NCBI GenBank assembly: GCA_036339585.1
Contig: JAYZAS010000001.1
Coordinates: 248,001-312,000, forward strand
Length of the DNA stretch: 64,000 bases
From: Pseudomonadota bacterium
GTDB lineage: Bacteria > Pseudomonadota > Alphaproteobacteria > UBA8366
Reading direction: 5' to 3'
Shown here: in pieces, positions 36,959 through 46,259 of the stretch
How the letters are laid out: each line of letters starts with the position of its first letter
Numbering within the stretch: the stretch's first letter is position 1
Program-made: the position numbers and the translations under genes
The notes under the pieces: model-generated
What the model saw: the letters and a program-made list of their open reading frames with translations, nothing else
Database searches by the model: none
Told to the model about the DNA's origin: nothing

Positions 36959-37876
36959 ATGCTCAGCAACACTAATTTTACTCCCGTGTGGCGTTCTTTA
37001 ATGTTCGTGCCAGTAAACGTAGAACGCTATGTCTCCAAAGCCCATACCCGTGGCGCAGATGCGATCCAACTCGACGTTGAAGATAGTGTAGCTATCGCCG
37101 ACAAGCCAGCGGCAAGGAAGTTAATTCAGGAAGCTGCGGAGTCTGTCAGCCAGGCGGGTGCTGATGTAGTTGTCCGAATTAATCAGCCTCTTCGTATGGC
37201 GATACCTGACCTCGAGGAGTCCATCTCCCCTCGGGTAAAAGCAATAGCGGTTACAAAAGTTGATGGTCCCGGCCATATTCGTCTGCTTTCTGAGGCAATT
37301 GATGAACTCGAGAGTGAGAGGGGTATGGATGTTGGTCATACCAAGCTGATCGCAATGGTTGAAACAGCAGCAGGTTTCCTTCGAATTGAAAATATTGCGA
37401 AGGCACATCCACGCGTAGTTGCCATGAGTTTAGGAAGCGAAGATTTTGCAACTTCTATTGGTACTGACCCAATAGCAGAAGTTCTTACCTATCCTAAACA
37501 ACAGGGAATTATTGCAGCCCGGGCAGCAGGAATTATCCCTTTGGGACTTATCGGAACGGTTGCAGACTATCAAGATATCGATGCTATGCGCGAGACAATA
37601 CGTCGTTCTCGTCGATTCGGTTTTCAGGGGGCGTCTTGCGTTCACCCCAAAATTGTAGGGCTTCTAAACGAAGAGTTCAGGCCAACTCCTCAAGAAGTTA
37701 AAAATGCAAAAAAAATTATCACCGCGTTTGAGGAGGCTGTTGCCGCAGGCCGCGCATCTTTAGAAGTAGATGGAAAAATGGTCGATTATCCAGTGGTTTA
37801 CCGAGCAGAAAATCTCCTTGCAGCAGATAAAAATATTAAAGAGCGTGAAAAAATGATGAAGAATACTGCATCCTAA
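36959..37876 (+). CDS. CitE-like CoA ester lyase (HpcH/HpaI family)
   Basis: A 305-residue TIM-barrel lyase of the CitE/Mcl group. It has RSLMFVPVN at the start, DVEDSV for metal and substrate, VVVRINQP with the conserved Arg, AMVETAAGFL with the metal Glu, and GSEDFATSIG with the Asp. Family members cleave malyl-CoA, methylmalyl-CoA, citramalyl-CoA or citryl-CoA. GGAGG at 36946-36950 sits 8 nt before the ATG at 36959, fixing the start. It is transcribed away from rfbB and is followed by the metZ riboswitch. The substrate is not decidable. Confidence 0.85.
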   Translation: MLSNTNFTPVWRSLMFVPVNVERYVSKAHTRGADAIQLDVEDSVAIADKPAARKLIQEAAESVSQAGADVVVRINQPLRMAIPDLEESISPRVKAIAVTKVDGPGHIRLLSEAIDELESERGMDVGHTKLIAMVETAAGFLRIENIAKAHPRVVAMSLGSEDFATSIGTDPIAEVLTYPKQQGIIAARAAGIIPLGLIGTVADYQDIDAMRETIRRSRRFGFQGASCVHPKIVGLLNEEFRPTPQEVKNAKKIITAFEEAVAAGRASLEVDGKMVDYPVVYRAENLLAADKNIKEREKMMKNTAS

Positions 37877-37894
37877 GAACATGAATAATCCTAG

Positions 37895-37930
37895 TTGACA
37901 CAGGAGGGCGTCCGCCATACCGTTATGGTT
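37895..37930 (+). promoter_or_regulatory. Candidate metZ promoter
   Basis: TTGACA at 37895-37900 matches a -35 box. A poor -10 candidate (TACCGT) lies 17 nt downstream at 37918-37923, which would put the transcript start at about 37930, right where the riboswitch core begins. The -10 is weak, so the assignment rests mainly on the -35 and the position. Confidence 0.35.
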
Positions 37931-37985
37931 CGTGGTGATTTGGCCCGGCCGGCTTGCGACCACGGAAATAATTCAGCTAAAAGGT
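37931..37985 (+). promoter_or_regulatory. SAM-II riboswitch (metA motif)
   Basis: The aptamer reads CGTGGTGATTTGG, then GGCTTGC, CCACG and finally GCTAAAAGG. CGTGG (37931-37935) pairs with CCACG (37960-37964) as P1. The conserved loop GTGATTTG and the 3' GCTAAA (37976-37981) are the diagnostic parts of SAM-II, which forms a pseudoknot around S-adenosylmethionine. SAM-II is known mainly from Alphaproteobacteria upstream of metA, metX and metZ, and metZ follows here. Binding should turn off expression when SAM is plentiful. Confidence 0.88.
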
Positions 37986-38041
37986 CGGCGTGTCTTCTTG
38001 AAAAGGCTCCGACCCTATAGTAGGGCATCATTTTTAGGGTC
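37983..38041 (+). promoter_or_regulatory. Expression platform of the SAM-II riboswitch
   Basis: GGTCGG (37983-37988), at the edge of the aptamer, can pair with CCGACC (38009-38014). The second strand overlaps GACCCTA (38011-38017), which can instead pair with TAGGGTC (38035-38041). The two stems exclude each other, as expected for a switch. There is no clear U run, so control may act on translation or on a weak terminator. The metZ ribosome-binding site (GAAGGAG) lies further downstream. Confidence 0.5.
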
Positions 38042-38079
38042 TCCTGCGTTTAAGTGAGTTCCCTCTGAAGGAGTATGAC

Positions 38080-39276
38080 ATGGCGGGTGACGGTAAAAAG
38101 ATTGATCCCACTTGGCGAACTCAAACAAAGTTAGTCCGAGGCGGACTGGGGCGGAGCGAATACCGCGAAACTGCCGAGGCAATATATATGACCTCGGGTT
38201 TCGTGTACGATTCTGCGGAAGATGCAGAAGACGCATTTAATGGCAGTGCTGACCGTTACATCTATACACGCTATGGCAATCCAACAGTAGCATCTTTCCA
38301 AAAACGAATGTGTTTGCTCGAAGGAGCAGAAAACTGCACGGCAACATCAAGCGGCATGTCGGCAGTTTTCTATTCACTCCTGGCGCTTTTAAGAGCAGGC
38401 GACCGTTTAGTTGCTTCAAAAGCCTTATTCGGATCATGTGATTATATCGTTTCAGAATTGCTCCCCCGCTATGGAGTGGAAACAGAGTTGGTCTCCGGGA
38501 CAAATATAGAACAATGGGAAAGGGCACTCTCTAAACCAACTCAGGCTGTGTTTGTTGAGACACCCTCAAACCCGACGCTCGAGATCATCGACTTACCAAA
38601 AGTAGCCGAGTTGGCACACACGGCCGGGGCAAAACTCGTAGTTGATAATGTGGTTGCAACACCAATTTTGCAGAAGCCACTCAAACTTGGTGCCGATGTT
38701 GTTATATATTCAGCGACAAAACACATTGATGGTCAGGGACGTGCCTTGGCAGGGGCTATTCTCGGCACTCAAGAGTATTATGAGGAATGTCTACAGCCAT
38801 TCATTCGTCATACCGGGCCGTCCTGCAGTCCGTTCAACGCGTGGCTAATGTTAAAGGGGCTTGAAACGTTAGAACTTCGCGTAGAACGCCATTGTAGAAA
38901 TACAACTGACGTAGCACACTGGCTAGAGAAACAGCATGGAATAGATAATGTCATATATCCTGGTCTTCAAAGTCACCCACAATATGATATAGCCAAGAAA
39001 CAAATGAGCGGCTCTGGGTCGGTTTTATCATTTCAACTGGAAGGCGGCAAAAAGCGCGCTTTCTCAGTGCTCAATGCTCTTAAAATGATAGACATATCAA
39101 ACAACTTGGGTGACACAAAAAGTATCGTTACACACCCGGCGACCACTACCCACCAAAGATTAACACCCGAGGGACGGGGCGAACTCGGCATTACTGATGG
39201 GCTAGTAAGACTTTCAGTGGGGCTCGAAGATCCGCAGGACATCAAGGACGATTTAGCCCAAGCATTGGCTCGATAG
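38080..39276 (+). CDS. metZ: O-succinylhomoserine sulfhydrylase
   Basis: A 398-residue PLP enzyme of the Cys/Met metabolism family that makes homocysteine directly from O-succinylhomoserine and sulfide. PLP-binding K214 is in YSATKHIDGQGR; that extended HIDGQGR and the early TQTKLVRGGLGRSEYRETAEAI are typical of MetZ rather than MetB or MetY. The SAM-II riboswitch in its leader supports a methionine role. GAAGGAG before the ATG is a good ribosome-binding site. It ends 5 bp from the convergent acyl-CoA synthetase gene. Confidence 0.94.
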   Translation: MAGDGKKIDPTWRTQTKLVRGGLGRSEYRETAEAIYMTSGFVYDSAEDAEDAFNGSADRYIYTRYGNPTVASFQKRMCLLEGAENCTATSSGMSAVFYSLLALLRAGDRLVASKALFGSCDYIVSELLPRYGVETELVSGTNIEQWERALSKPTQAVFVETPSNPTLEIIDLPKVAELAHTAGAKLVVDNVVATPILQKPLKLGADVVIYSATKHIDGQGRALAGAILGTQEYYEECLQPFIRHTGPSCSPFNAWLMLKGLETLELRVERHCRNTTDVAHWLEKQHGIDNVIYPGLQSHPQYDIAKKQMSGSGSVLSFQLEGGKKRAFSVLNALKMIDISNNLGDTKSIVTHPATTTHQRLTPEGRGELGITDGLVRLSVGLEDPQDIKDDLAQALAR

Positions 39277-39281
39277 TTACT

Positions 39282-41474
39282 TTAGGCAACTTGCGCTCCA
39301 GCAAGATGTGTAACCTGAAACTGCTCTACGTGTTTAAGTGCTTTCAGAGCTATTGCAATGTTGCTAAGCTCGGCAAAAACAGGAATGCCGACACCCAAGG
39401 CCATCTCCGTGTATTTTGTCTTGCTCGCCTCCACATCAGGGTTTCCGTCAGAACGGAGGGCCAAAAGAAAATGGGATTGCCCGGGGTATTTCTTCTGGAT
39501 TCGAAGTGCTGCGCCGATTAGATTTTCAAGCGGGTCAATCGGCCCACGCCCTACAAAAGCAGCCAGATTCAGATGCATCGCGACCGCATCCGGCTTAAAA
39601 TTTGTATAAACGGCGTCCAGAACTTTTTCTGCAATAAGACCATCGTCCTGTTGCAACGTACCAACCGGCGCATCCACAGGGTTTGCAATTGAGGTGCCTG
39701 GCGGCATTTGTAAATCTGCCAGTGCCTTGATCGTATCCGCCTCAAATGGCTCTACCGATAAACTATGCCGAGCAAAATAATCGGTAGCCAGAACGCTGGT
39801 GCCGCCGCCATTGCCAAACATCGCGATACGATTAGTTGGACGTTCACTTCGTGGAGAAAGTACCTGTAATGCCATTAAACAATCAAGGAAGTCATCTAAT
39901 GTTTCAGCAAGTACACACCCGGTTTGTCGTTCCAAAGCTTCCCATACCTGTTCATTGCCAGCGAGTGAACCAGTATGTGAAGCCGCAGCTTTACGGCCCT
40001 CCTCGGTTCGTCCACCCTTTAGAACCACAATCGGCTTTTTACCTTTTGCCCGATTAAGCAGTTCAAAAAAACGACGTCCATCCTGCACACCCTCTAAGTA
40101 GAGGCCAATCACCCTCGTTTGTTCATCGGCAAGGTAAAACTCTAATATATCATTTGGATTAATGTCAGCGCAATTTCCAACAGTTACGAGTCCACTGTAA
40201 GAAATTCCGCGCATTTGACCACGTTTAACTATATCAGTCCCAAGACCTCCCGACTGACTTATTACCCCAACATTCCCGAGGGTGCGCGGCGCGTTTTCAG
40301 GGAAAGTAAGACCTCCTCGCGGCGAATAGGTACCTAGACAATTTGGCCCAATTGCCCGACATCCACCAGAGCGCGCTGACTCAACTAGTTCCGTTTGTAA
40401 CGCTACACCCTCTTCAACTTCACCAAATCCGCTAGATATTACCTGTGCATAGGCAACTCGCCCATTTGCAGCCTCTATCAATGGTGGCACAGCGCCAGAA
40501 CTTATTGCGATATATGCATAGTCAACGGGGTCCGGTGTCTCGCCGAGTGATGGATATGCTTTCAAACCGTCAACCTCCGAAGCTTTTGGATGAATGGGAT
40601 AGATACTTCCCTTGTAACCAAACTCCGTGACCCGTCGGATAAAAGTGTTGGCTATTGTATGTCCGGTGGCCGATGCGCCAATGACCGCGATAGTCTTCGG
40701 GTTAAAAAGCGGCTCGAACCTTTTTAGGACGCTCTTATCGGGAAGTGGCTCCTGTGCGGGCCTGGCTGCAGGTGTGTCAGCAAGAATAAATCTGGCATCT
40801 ACGGCAACGGCACCACTGTTAGAAACTATTAACGGGTTGATATCTGCCTCAGCTATATCATCCGCCAATTCAACTAACAAGCCGCCAGCTCCACCCATTT
40901 TCATCATCACATCAATAATAGCATCTCGATCTGCTGGCGATCGACCACGCGCACCATCTAAAAGGGCTCTGCCTTTCAATTCGTTAAGCATTTCTGTCGC
41001 ATCGGATCGATTGATCGGACACACCCGAAATGTTACATCGGACAACACTTCAACGAAAATACCGCCGAGACCAACCATAATCAGCGGGCCAAACTGGGGG
41101 TCTCGCACTCCGCCTACAACCACCTCTTGTCCGGTAGGCGCCATCTCTTCAACAAGATAGCCTTCCACCGTAGCTTGAGCTATCGAAGGCTTCTGCGCCA
41201 TTTCAGTAATTGCAGCTTTAACTTCTTCCGAGTCCTGCAGCCCAACCGCAACCCCCCCAGCGTCGCTCTTATGCAAAATATCAGGGGACACCACTTTTGC
41301 CACAAGCGGAAACTTGAAACCCTTTAATGCATCTGTGACTTTCCCAACATCACTGACCACAGTACTCTTCGGCACTGAAATACCATATTCTGAAAGCAAC
41401 TTCTTGCCGTTCCCTTCGTCCAGCGCCGCTTGGCCGGTATCCCTTGCTTTCTTAATTATTTCTGTATTTTTCAT
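39282..41474 (-). CDS. Acyl-CoA synthetase (NDP-forming), fused ATP-grasp and CoA-binding domains
   Basis: A 730-residue enzyme of the acetyl-CoA synthetase (ADP-forming) superfamily, in which acyl-CoA and NDP + Pi interconvert with acid, CoA and NTP. The ATP-grasp domain is N-terminal (residues about 15-230, HKSDAGGVAVG, EADINPLIV). It is followed by the CoA-binding domain (TIAVIGASATG) and the succinyl-CoA-ligase-like domains with the phospho-His motif SHTGSLAG. It is followed on the same strand by nothing and preceded 7 bp away by the carboxyltransferase, so the two form an operon. Acid specificity is unknown. Confidence 0.88.
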   Translation of the reverse strand: MKNTEIIKKARDTGQAALDEGNGKKLLSEYGISVPKSTVVSDVGKVTDALKGFKFPLVAKVVSPDILHKSDAGGVAVGLQDSEEVKAAITEMAQKPSIAQATVEGYLVEEMAPTGQEVVVGGVRDPQFGPLIMVGLGGIFVEVLSDVTFRVCPINRSDATEMLNELKGRALLDGARGRSPADRDAIIDVMMKMGGAGGLLVELADDIAEADINPLIVSNSGAVAVDARFILADTPAARPAQEPLPDKSVLKRFEPLFNPKTIAVIGASATGHTIANTFIRRVTEFGYKGSIYPIHPKASEVDGLKAYPSLGETPDPVDYAYIAISSGAVPPLIEAANGRVAYAQVISSGFGEVEEGVALQTELVESARSGGCRAIGPNCLGTYSPRGGLTFPENAPRTLGNVGVISQSGGLGTDIVKRGQMRGISYSGLVTVGNCADINPNDILEFYLADEQTRVIGLYLEGVQDGRRFFELLNRAKGKKPIVVLKGGRTEEGRKAAASHTGSLAGNEQVWEALERQTGCVLAETLDDFLDCLMALQVLSPRSERPTNRIAMFGNGGGTSVLATDYFARHSLSVEPFEADTIKALADLQMPPGTSIANPVDAPVGTLQQDDGLIAEKVLDAVYTNFKPDAVAMHLNLAAFVGRGPIDPLENLIGAALRIQKKYPGQSHFLLALRSDGNPDVEASKTKYTEMALGVGIPVFAELSNIAIALKALKHVEQFQVTHLAGAQVA

Positions 41475-41481
41475 TTTTTCC

Positions 41482-43032
41482 TCAGTAACTAGTTGGCCAG
41501 GTGCGCATCAGATGCTCTCCGACCCCATTAGTCTTACGCAATTGGTATACATCAAGCATTCTTATCAAATAGTCCCTAGTCTCCTCAGGTTTGATAATAT
41601 CCTGCACAGCAAAGATTGATGCCATATCCCATGGTTCTATATCCTGCTGAATTTCCGACAGTGCCTCGTTGTAACCATCATCACCATCCTCAACCCCATG
41701 CACTATTCGCGTTGCGAAACGAGGGTCCATGAAACTTACCTCAGCACTTGGCCATGCGACGAGGTCATCAGAATGCCGGCCGCCGCCCATAGCCACATAA
41801 GCACGACCATAACTCTTGCGCATGATGACAGTCAGAGTAGGCACAGTAAGGAGACATGTAGAGTTCATAAAATTCATTATTCTTCCAGGTGCTCGCTTCT
41901 TTTCTGCCTCAACACCGATAATGAAACCTGGCGTATCTACTAATTTAATGATTGGAATGTTAAAGCTGTCACACATAACTTGGAAATCAGTACACTTCTC
42001 GCATGCATCTGTATCCATTGCACCGCCACGATGCAGAGGGTTGTTCGCAATCACACCAACAGTTTGGCCTCCTAAACGAGCTAAGCACGTAACGACGGCC
42101 TTACCAAAGCGGCGTTTCATCTCGAAAACACTATCTTTGTCTACGATGGCATCAATAATCTTATGGACATCATACACTTGGCTCCGCTTATCCGGTATAA
42201 TATCCGCGATATTTTTCATTTCTGACCCTGAGCCTTTGGTCACAGCTTCTTTTGGTGGTGCCTCCATGTTGTGTGCGGGCATGTAACTCAGGAATTTTTT
42301 TATAGAATCTAATGCTTCCTCATCTGTATCCACCACCAGATCAATAAGTCCAGTTGTATCAGCGTGAAGTCTCCAACCACCAAGCTCTTCGAGATCAACC
42401 TCGGCGTGTATAGCCATCGATATTAACCGTGGACTTGAAACAGCCATAGTCGAGCCCTTACGCATAACCGCAAAATCAGAACAACATGAAAGCCATGCGG
42501 AAGAACCAAACGAATAACCTAGTGCTGCAGCACACCATGGCGTATCTCTCATTCGCTGAAATTGTGTGATGTCGTTACCGAGTAGGGCTCCCATACCCTT
42601 CGAACCCATAGCATCGGGTAACCGCGCGCCAGTCGATTCGCCAATAAAAATGACTGGCATACCACATTCAGTGGCATATTTGCGGACATGACCTACTTTT
42701 TTTGAGTTTGTGGCGCTGGTAGATGAGCCCTTAACCGTAAAATCATTAACACTCACTGCAACTTCACGGCCGTCGACTTTTCCAAACCCCGTTACTTTTC
42801 CATCTGCCGGGGTTTTCCCTTTATCAGAGGGGTTTACGCTTGCTTCACCTAACAGGCCAGTTTCAATAAAGGTTCCGTCGTCCAGCAAATATTCCATTCG
42901 CTCACGCGCGTGCATGACACCTTGTTGTTTACGTTTAGCAAGCTTTTCAGGCCCTCCCATACCCAATGCTTTTTTTCTTCGGCTCACCAAGTCCTTTGTC
43001 AGCTCACCTAAGCTTTTTTCTGAAACGCCCAT
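41482..43032 (-). CDS. Acyl-CoA carboxylase carboxyltransferase (beta) subunit
   Basis: A 516-residue carboxyltransferase of the propionyl/methylmalonyl/methylcrotonyl-CoA type with two crotonase-like halves. The N half has RERMEYLLDDGTF and FIGESTGARLPDAMG, and the C half has NNPLHRGGAMDTDACEK, LVDTPGFIIG and RKSYGRAYVAMGG. The family works with biotin carboxylase and BCCP, neither of which is in the window. It could be a stand-alone decarboxylase-type subunit or use partners elsewhere. It is 7 bp upstream of the NDP-forming acyl-CoA synthetase gene. Confidence 0.88.
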   Translation of the reverse strand: MGVSEKSLGELTKDLVSRRKKALGMGGPEKLAKRKQQGVMHARERMEYLLDDGTFIETGLLGEASVNPSDKGKTPADGKVTGFGKVDGREVAVSVNDFTVKGSSTSATNSKKVGHVRKYATECGMPVIFIGESTGARLPDAMGSKGMGALLGNDITQFQRMRDTPWCAAALGYSFGSSAWLSCCSDFAVMRKGSTMAVSSPRLISMAIHAEVDLEELGGWRLHADTTGLIDLVVDTDEEALDSIKKFLSYMPAHNMEAPPKEAVTKGSGSEMKNIADIIPDKRSQVYDVHKIIDAIVDKDSVFEMKRRFGKAVVTCLARLGGQTVGVIANNPLHRGGAMDTDACEKCTDFQVMCDSFNIPIIKLVDTPGFIIGVEAEKKRAPGRIMNFMNSTCLLTVPTLTVIMRKSYGRAYVAMGGGRHSDDLVAWPSAEVSFMDPRFATRIVHGVEDGDDGYNEALSEIQQDIEPWDMASIFAVQDIIKPEETRDYLIRMLDVYQLRKTNGVGEHLMRTWPTSY

Positions 43033-43117
43033 TTTATACCCCCCAATTCCGCACTTTTTTAGTTACCGATAGATAATGCAATGGATTGAAAACCGCCACC
43101 GTGTACTTTGAACATTT

Positions 43118-43876
43118 TTACGGAAGATAAAGCCCGCCATTTACATGAATCGTTTGTCCGGTTATGTAAGATGCCTCCGGTGTACAAAGATAGCGTATCA
43201 TACTCGCTGGCTCTTTTGGACTACCCTCGCGTCCCCATAAGGGCGTGCTTCCTGAGGGATGTTGAATGCGGGTATCGCGAGAAGTACCCTGCTTCGTGTT
43301 TATATTACCCGGAACCACACAGTTAACGCGAATGCCAAAGGGTGCAAGTTCTACCGCAAGTCCTTTAGAAAAGCCAATCACACCTGCCTTTGCTGCTGTT
43401 ACATGACAGCGTTCAACATGCCCTTGATGTGCCGAAACACCACCCATATTAATTATAGCTCCGCCCCCAGCCGCTTTTATGTGCGGGACCGCTGCATGAG
43501 TGCAAAGAAAAGCCCCCTCTAATATAACTTTATGTGCATCTCTCCATCTTTCTAATGTCATGTCCTGAAACGCAAAATGCCGCCGTACTGCGGCACTATT
43601 TACAAGACAATCGAGACGCCCTAGGTTTTTTACAGTGTCTGCTACAAATTTACGAACTTGCTTTTCGTCTCGTACATCCATCAAACGATGGAAACAACGA
43701 GACCCACAAATGTCGACCAGTTGGGCAGTCTCGTCTAGCCCATCCTTATTTTGTAATGTGCAGATAGAAACATCTGCACCTTCCTCAGCCATCATTACGG
43801 CTGCTTCCCGGGCGATATTGTTAGCCGCGCCCGTTATCATCACTACTTTTCCTCGGAGTTTTCCCTCTTTCTTCAT
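43118..43876 (-). CDS. Short-chain dehydrogenase/reductase with an altered catalytic site
   Basis: A 252-residue SDR-fold protein with TGAANNIAREAA at the cofactor loop, NSAAV, and a C-terminal ITGQTIHVNGG typical of classical SDRs. The catalytic YxxxK region reads HVTAAKAGVIGFSKGLA, so valine occupies the tyrosine position before the lysine. The serine region NMGGVSAHQG remains. A subgroup of SDRs has this change; whether it is still a reductase is uncertain. It shares strand with the carboxyltransferase gene 85 bp downstream. Confidence 0.82.
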   Translation of the reverse strand: MKKEGKLRGKVVMITGAANNIAREAAVMMAEEGADVSICTLQNKDGLDETAQLVDICGSRCFHRLMDVRDEKQVRKFVADTVKNLGRLDCLVNSAAVRRHFAFQDMTLERWRDAHKVILEGAFLCTHAAVPHIKAAGGGAIINMGGVSAHQGHVERCHVTAAKAGVIGFSKGLAVELAPFGIRVNCVVPGNINTKQGTSRDTRIQHPSGSTPLWGREGSPKEPASMIRYLCTPEASYITGQTIHVNGGLYLP

Positions 43877-43888
43877 AATCGTTATTAC

Positions 43889-44725
43889 CTATTCGAGTTC
43901 ATAACCATGTTTCCTCAAAAATTTTGAGAATTCAGGTCGCTCGGGCAACGAGAGTTGACGAGTTACATTCTCCGACCATGAACAAAAATCACTAACTCCA
44001 TAAATATCCACATGTCGTTGTTTTTCAGCTGCTATCGGTTCTCTTTTATGTCGACGCTTATCATACGTGCTCACCAGCTTGGCTAGATCCTCATCAGAAT
44101 ATTTGTCCCAATGAACAACCACATCTTGAGGTAACCGCATCGAAATACGTGGCTTCGGATATTTTGGCCAACCCAACGCCAGACCTGCGATTGGAAAAAC
44201 GCCTGAAGGAATTGAAAGAATTTTTGTTACGGAACTCAAATCATTTCTTATTTGACTGATTGGACAACAGCCGAGCCCTACACCCTCAGCAGCACATATG
44301 AAGCACTGCATTGCTAAAGCCGCATCAACAACTCCATTCATAAAAGTATCAAGATTATTATTCTGATGTTTGTGCCCACGCAATTTAGCCAATTTCTGAT
44401 TGCGCCTCATGTCTGCACACCAAGCCATAAAGACCGTTGCATTCGTCGGCCAAGTAAGGCCGCTATTCAATTTTCCTAATTTTACAAGCCGATTTTTTTC
44501 TGTAACGACAATGACGGAATATTGCTGGAGGTCTGATTTGGTCGGCGCTGATTGCGCGCATGCCATTAGAGTTTTCAGCATACTGACATTTACCGGTTTA
44601 TCGGTAAAATGTCGTTGAGATCCTCTTCCCAAAATTTTTCTCAAAATATCTGAGGACTCTATTTCGATGCCAAAGTCGACCTCAATCCCGTATCTGTCGG
44701 CTAGCAATTGGTTTGTAGACTTCAT
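43889..44725 (-). CDS. Nitroreductase family protein (NfsA-like)
   Basis: A 278-residue FMN-dependent nitroreductase. RGSQRHFTDKPVNVSML is the phosphate-binding start of the fold, QSAPTKSDLQQYSVIVV follows, and the tail (RLPQDVVVHWDKYSD and STYDKRR) matches the NfsA-type group. The frame opens at 44779 inside cobQ; MKSTNQLLADRYG at 44725 is the family-like start. It lies directly after cobQ on the same strand, where BluB often sits in related operons, but the sequence reads as NfsA rather than BluB. The substrate is unknown. Confidence 0.8.
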   Translation of the reverse strand: MKSTNQLLADRYGIEVDFGIEIESSDILRKILGRGSQRHFTDKPVNVSMLKTLMACAQSAPTKSDLQQYSVIVVTEKNRLVKLGKLNSGLTWPTNATVFMAWCADMRRNQKLAKLRGHKHQNNNLDTFMNGVVDAALAMQCFICAAEGVGLGCCPISQIRNDLSSVTKILSIPSGVFPIAGLALGWPKYPKPRISMRLPQDVVVHWDKYSDEDLAKLVSTYDKRRHKREPIAAEKQRHVDIYGVSDFCSWSENVTRQLSLPERPEFSKFLRKHGYELE

Positions 44726-44765
44726 TGTTCGTTGATTACCTTTTAACTGTAGAGTGTTCTTTGGA

Positions 44766-46259
44766 TTAAACAGTTTCATTTATATCAAGGCTGGCTAAAT
44801 CTGCGATGGCAGGGATGTCCAGGTGTTTTTCCAAGTGCTCAGCCAATCCATCTAACGTTGCCTCCACCACATTTTCAAAATTAACATTCCCACGATCCTG
44901 TCCAGTAATTTGCGATAAAAGATGGCTTCGGTAGATATCATTATTGAATAAGCCATGTAGGTAGCAACCCATAACTCGCCCTAGTGAGCATATAGAACCT
45001 CCATCTAGCTGCTCACCGGGTAGAGCTAACAACATTGGGTGAGAAGTGCCTGGTCCATTTGTTTGTCCCATATGCATCTCATACCCAGAGATTATGTGAT
45101 TGCCGTCTGCAGTGGTTCCCTTTGCTGGTAGTAGTGTCTTATCGCCTGCGATAATCGTTTCAACATCGAGATAACCAAGCCCCTTGCTTGTTCCAGCTGG
45201 GCCCTCCACGCCATCAGGGTCAACGATCTTTTTTCCTAGCATCTGATATCCGCCACAAATGCCAATAACCCAACCTCCTCTACGAACATGGGCATCAATA
45301 TCGACGTCCCAGCGCTCCTTGTATACGAGTTCGAGATCGGAACGGGTTGATTTTGAACCCGGCAGTACGATTAGGTCTGCGTCGCCGGGCAGCGCATCTC
45401 CTGGGCTTACAAATTCCACAGAAACTCTTGGTTCTATGCAAAATGGGTCTAAATCATCAAAATTAGCAATCCGCGAAAATACAGGCACCGCAATTTTAAC
45501 CACATACTCGGCCGCTGTCCGCGCAGGCTGTTGAAGTCGAACGGCATCCTCAGCGGGCAATTTTCCCGCTTCCTTCAAATAAGGCACAACACCAAGACAT
45601 GACCATCCTGTTCGATTTTCAATCTCAATCGCGCCCTTGTCAAATAGACTCTTATCCCCACGGAATTTGTTGATGATAAATCCTACAACACGCTTACGTT
45701 CGCTATCGCTAAGAACTTCGTAAGTACCAACTAAGTTTGCGATAACCCCCCCACGCTCAATATCAGCAATTAAGATGACAGGGGTGTCAGATGCCTCAGC
45801 AAAACCCATGTTTGCAATATCGCCATCTCGCAAATTTATTTCGGCTGGGCTGCCTGCCCCCTCCACAACCACAACGTCTGCTTGATCTGATAACAAAGAG
45901 AAACTTTCCAAAACCGGCCCCAAAAGAGTTGGTTTTATTGACGCATAATCACGTGCTTCAAAATTCCCAATAACATGCCCTTGAACCACTAACTGAGCCC
46001 CGATTTCAGTTTGAGGCTTGAGCAAAACCGGGTTCATATGCAAAGATGGTGAAACCCCACATGCGCGAGCTTGCAATGCCTGAGCCCGCCCAATCTCACC
46101 GCCATCCAAAGTTACGGCCGCGTTATTTGACATATTTTGAGGTTTGAAGGGACGTACGGTGTATCCTCTCCGCATGAGAACACGGCATAACCCCGCCGTA
46201 ATAATGGATTTACCAACCTCAGAGCCTGTGCCCTGTACCATGAATGCAGGTGCACTCAA
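44766..46259 (-). CDS. cobQ: Cobyric acid synthase
   Basis: A 497-residue glutamine-dependent amidotransferase that amidates adenosylcobyrinic acid diamide at four positions. The N-terminal ATPase has VQGTGSEVGKS; the glutaminase domain has the nucleophile Cys in VIGICGGYQMLG and the catalytic His in YLHGLFNND. It overlaps cobO by 4 bp. It is the last clear cobalamin gene of the leftward operon. Confidence 0.95.
   Translation of the reverse strand: MSAPAFMVQGTGSEVGKSIITAGLCRVLMRRGYTVRPFKPQNMSNNAAVTLDGGEIGRAQALQARACGVSPSLHMNPVLLKPQTEIGAQLVVQGHVIGNFEARDYASIKPTLLGPVLESFSLLSDQADVVVVEGAGSPAEINLRDGDIANMGFAEASDTPVILIADIERGGVIANLVGTYEVLSDSERKRVVGFIINKFRGDKSLFDKGAIEIENRTGWSCLGVVPYLKEAGKLPAEDAVRLQQPARTAAEYVVKIAVPVFSRIANFDDLDPFCIEPRVSVEFVSPGDALPGDADLIVLPGSKSTRSDLELVYKERWDVDIDAHVRRGGWVIGICGGYQMLGKKIVDPDGVEGPAGTSKGLGYLDVETIIAGDKTLLPAKGTTADGNHIISGYEMHMGQTNGPGTSHPMLLALPGEQLDGGSICSLGRVMGCYLHGLFNNDIYRSHLLSQITGQDRGNVNFENVVEATLDGLAEHLEKHLDIPAIADLASLDINETV

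Noticed and set aside
43889-44725. BluB (dimethylbenzimidazole synthase) assignment for the nitroreductase next to cobQ
   Set aside because: Position fits, but the longer sequence with the RLPQDVVVHWDKY tail matches the NfsA-type group rather than BluB.
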